DNA of 64,000 bases from Clostridium bowmanii. Lineage in GTDB: Bacteria > Bacillota > Clostridia > Clostridiales > Clostridiaceae. A program made the translations under genes and the position numbers. Of this stretch, positions 62,459 to 64,000 are shown one piece after another; position 1 is the stretch's first letter, and every line of letters starts with the position of its first letter. The notes under the pieces were generated by a model. That model ran no database searches. It was not told the origin of the DNA and saw nothing but the letters and a program-made list of their open reading frames with translations. The DNA is taken from assembly GCF_018861315.1 (NCBI RefSeq), contig NZ_JAHLDL010000017.1:1-64000 (forward strand), written 5' to 3'.

Positions 62459-63172
62459 TTATTCTGCCATCTCTAATGCTATTTTCATCATACTAGTAAA
62501 AGCTTCTTGTCTTTCTTCAGAAGTAGTTAATTCATGAGTTACCAAATTATCTGAAACTGTTAATAAACAAGCTGCTTTCTTACCCAATATATTTGCATTA
62601 TGAAATAGTGCAAATGATTCCATTTCTACTGAAGAACAACCGTGTTTTTCATAAATATCTCTATATTCTTCGAAACTTTCACGATAAAATACATCAGATG
62701 AATGGACTCTAAGTTTATGAATTTTAATTTTTAAATCATTTGCGATTTTTTCTAATTTATTATTTAAAGTAAGTGATGCAGCAATAGTATCATATTCATA
62801 GCCACTTTGAACTTTTGCGTAAGTAGATTCACTCCAAGCATCGGTACAAAGGATTACATCGTATAGGTTTAAATCAGCTGTATAAGAACCACATGAACCA
62901 ATGCGAATAATATTTTCTACCCCATAAAAATTAAATAATTCGTAAGAGTAAATACCAATACTAGGCATACCCATACCACTTGCCATTACAGAAATTCTAC
63001 GCCCCTTATATGTACCTGTGTATCCAAATATATTTCGTACATTATTAAACTTTTCTACATTTTGTAAAAATGTTTCTGCAATAAATTTTGCACGTAATGG
63101 ATCTCCTGGCATTAATACTGTTTTTGCGATAACCCCTTGTTCTTTTACTTCAATATGTGCTGTTGGTATCAT
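62459..63172 (-). CDS. deoD: Purine-nucleoside phosphorylase, DeoD type
   Basis: 237 aa from the ATG at 63172, which has AGGAGGG 8 bases upstream; a GTG three codons earlier is too close to that site. MIPTAHIEVK, TVLMPGDPLRAKFIAETFL, YTGTYKGRRISVMASGMGMP, IIRIGSCGSY and CSSVEMESFALF with LLTVSDNL are diagnostic of hexameric DeoD. It phosphorolyses purine (deoxy)nucleosides to base and (deoxy)ribose-1-phosphate. Confidence 0.95.
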   Translation of the reverse strand: MIPTAHIEVKEQGVIAKTVLMPGDPLRAKFIAETFLQNVEKFNNVRNIFGYTGTYKGRRISVMASGMGMPSIGIYSYELFNFYGVENIIRIGSCGSYTADLNLYDVILCTDAWSESTYAKVQSGYEYDTIAASLTLNNKLEKIANDLKIKIHKLRVHSSDVFYRESFEEYRDIYEKHGCSSVEMESFALFHNANILGKKAACLLTVSDNLVTHELTTSEERQEAFTSMMKIALEMAE

Positions 63173-63181
63173 ATTGAACAC

Positions 63182-63559
63182 CCTCCTTATACTTATATTG
63201 ATTTCTGGAAATATAGTGAATTAGATAATGTTATTAAATTATACAAGATTTAGTATACCAAAATTAATCATATAAAAAAATGACATATGTCACTTATGTA
63301 TTAAATATTGATATAATTGGCTGTGCTTTTCTATTTCAATATACCATATAAACTGCTTTTTTAATATTAAATAATAATTTTCGGCAGGTTTACATTTTAA
63401 ATCATTTTACATAATAATCAATATGTTAACTAAAACTTAGTATTTTATAACAAGGTACCTCTTTGATATATCATAAATTTTTTAATTAGTATATAAACCG
63501 AAATTGGTTCTTCTAGCTTCAAAATATCCAAACCTAGTGTGATATTTTGAACAAGTATA
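63182..63559. other. Intergenic region upstream of deoD with a 12-bp palindrome
   Basis: TGACATATGTCA at 63281-63292 is perfectly palindromic and resembles CRP/FNR-type (HcpR-like TTGACnnnnGTCAA) sites, about 110 bases upstream of the deoD start. No ORF with a ribosome binding site is present. Confidence 0.4.
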
Positions 63560-63607
63560 AAGACTATCATAGTAAAAGTTTAATAATTCTTTTACCATGA
63601 TAGTCTT
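63560..63607 (-). terminator. Terminator after the PRPP synthetase gene
   Basis: AAGACTATCATAGTAAAAG and CTTTTACCATGATAGTCTT pair with a single mismatch across a 10-base loop, with TTTATACTTG following on the minus strand. Confidence 0.75.
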
Positions 63608-63647
63608 ATATATGTACTTTTCTAATAATTTTGCAAATTATAACTAC

Positions 63648-64000
63648 TTATATTGTTTTTTTGCTCAATAAATCTTTTATGCCTTTAGTCGCATCCATTA
63701 ATGGAGCTATAGATTTATCATAATTCATGTTATTTATTACGCTAGCAATGAACCCCGACATATCAACTTCACGGAACCATTTAGCTTTCTTAACTTCTTT
63801 AGGAATATAAGTTAAATTTGTTGAATATATTCTTTCAATTAAACCTTCTTCATAAAATTTGTTGAATTTTTCAATACCTTCAGTAAACAATGCAAAAGTT
63901 GCTGTAACAAATATTCTTTTTGCCTTACGTTTTTTAAGTTCCAATACTATATCAAAAATTGATTCACCTGATGCTATCATATCATCAACTATCAATACAT
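63648..64000 (-). CDS. prs: Ribose-phosphate pyrophosphokinase, 3' part
   Basis: The frame runs to the window edge, so only about the last 117 residues are present. LIVDDMIASGESIFDIVLEL is the PRPP-binding loop (VDDxIxxGxS), and FVTATFALFTEGIEKFNKFY, STNLTYIPKE and VDMSGFIASVINNMNYDKSI match the clostridial long form of PRPP synthetase. It makes PRPP from ribose-5-phosphate and ATP. The real start lies outside the window; a TTG at 63995 is internal. Confidence 0.88.
   Translation of the reverse strand, partial: VLIVDDMIASGESIFDIVLELKKRKAKRIFVTATFALFTEGIEKFNKFYEEGLIERIYSTNLTYIPKEVKKAKWFREVDMSGFIASVINNMNYDKSIAPLMDATKGIKDLLSKKTI

Noticed and set aside
1-64000. CRISPR array, tRNA or rRNA genes, intact insertion sequences, prophage
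   Set aside because: I read both strands for spaced direct repeats, tRNA T-arm patterns, transposase motifs and phage structural genes and saw none that I could support. The 14-bp array at 57.8 kb has no spacers.

Overview
The window is AT-rich, uses mostly AGGAGG-type ribosome binding sites with some TTG and GTG starts, and its recognisable proteins (DegV, YwbE, the clostridial type of PRPP synthetase, TIGR04540-like, lmo0937-like) point to a Firmicute, most likely a Clostridium. It looks chromosomal: metabolic operons separated by short gaps that nearly always hold a strong bidirectional hairpin terminator. I saw no tRNA, rRNA, CRISPR array, intact insertion sequence or prophage.

Layout. 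0-4 kb is a decayed accessory stretch: a 2H phosphoesterase gene lacking its 5' end beside a palindromic repeat, a frameshifted DUF3139 gene, a ribbon-helix-helix coiled-coil protein, an RCC1-repeat relic and unexplained inverted repeats. 4.1-7.9 kb is a minus-strand operon of a Tes-like (archaeal tetraether lipid synthase family) radical SAM enzyme, an isoprenylcysteine-methyltransferase-type membrane protein, DUF4395, a non-canonical Lgt paralogue and a small membrane protein, behind a perfect 12-bp dyad; I read it as a candidate membrane-lipid modification system. 8.3-13.6 kb: an amidase-domain protein, then a LacI-type regulator with a heterodimeric ABC exporter. 13.6-15.8 kb: an OmpR-type two-component pair. 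16.3-22.3 kb: a complete ribose operon (rbsK-rbsD-rbsA-rbsC-rbsB-rbsR in transcription order) with a near-consensus promoter and clustered operators.

22.4-34.9 kb: HD hydrolase, MenA-like prenyltransferase, ArsC-like protein, a permease, a MacAB/YknXYZ-like efflux operon, a TtcA-like PP-loop enzyme, and an ApbE flavin transferase with an FMN-binding lipoprotein that is its likely substrate. 35-44 kb: small genes, a membrane metallophosphoesterase and a starch/maltose module (type I pullulanase, MalR-like repressor, and divergently pgmB and a GH65 maltose phosphorylase). It connects with the cell-surface pullulanase at 55-57.7 kb: extracellular debranching, uptake by a transporter outside the window, then phosphorolysis to glucose and beta-glucose-1-phosphate, converted to glucose-6-phosphate.

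44-60 kb is a mixture of conserved hypotheticals, a protein-kinase-fold protein, a PIN-domain protein, YgiQ, MFS and MATE transporters, DegV and an RNA methylase. 60-61.3 kb is again decayed (membrane-protein and CstA relics) and holds what looks like a ~385-nt structured non-coding RNA on the minus strand. The window closes with a DUF2804 protein, deoD and the 3' part of a PRPP synthetase gene.

Best candidates for undescribed biology: the Tes-like/Lgt-like lipid operon, the structured RNA at 60803-61186, the 14-bp tandem operator array before the surface pullulanase, the hairpin between Shine-Dalgarno and start codon at 45.8 kb, and the 22-codon ORF with its own terminator at 35.3 kb.
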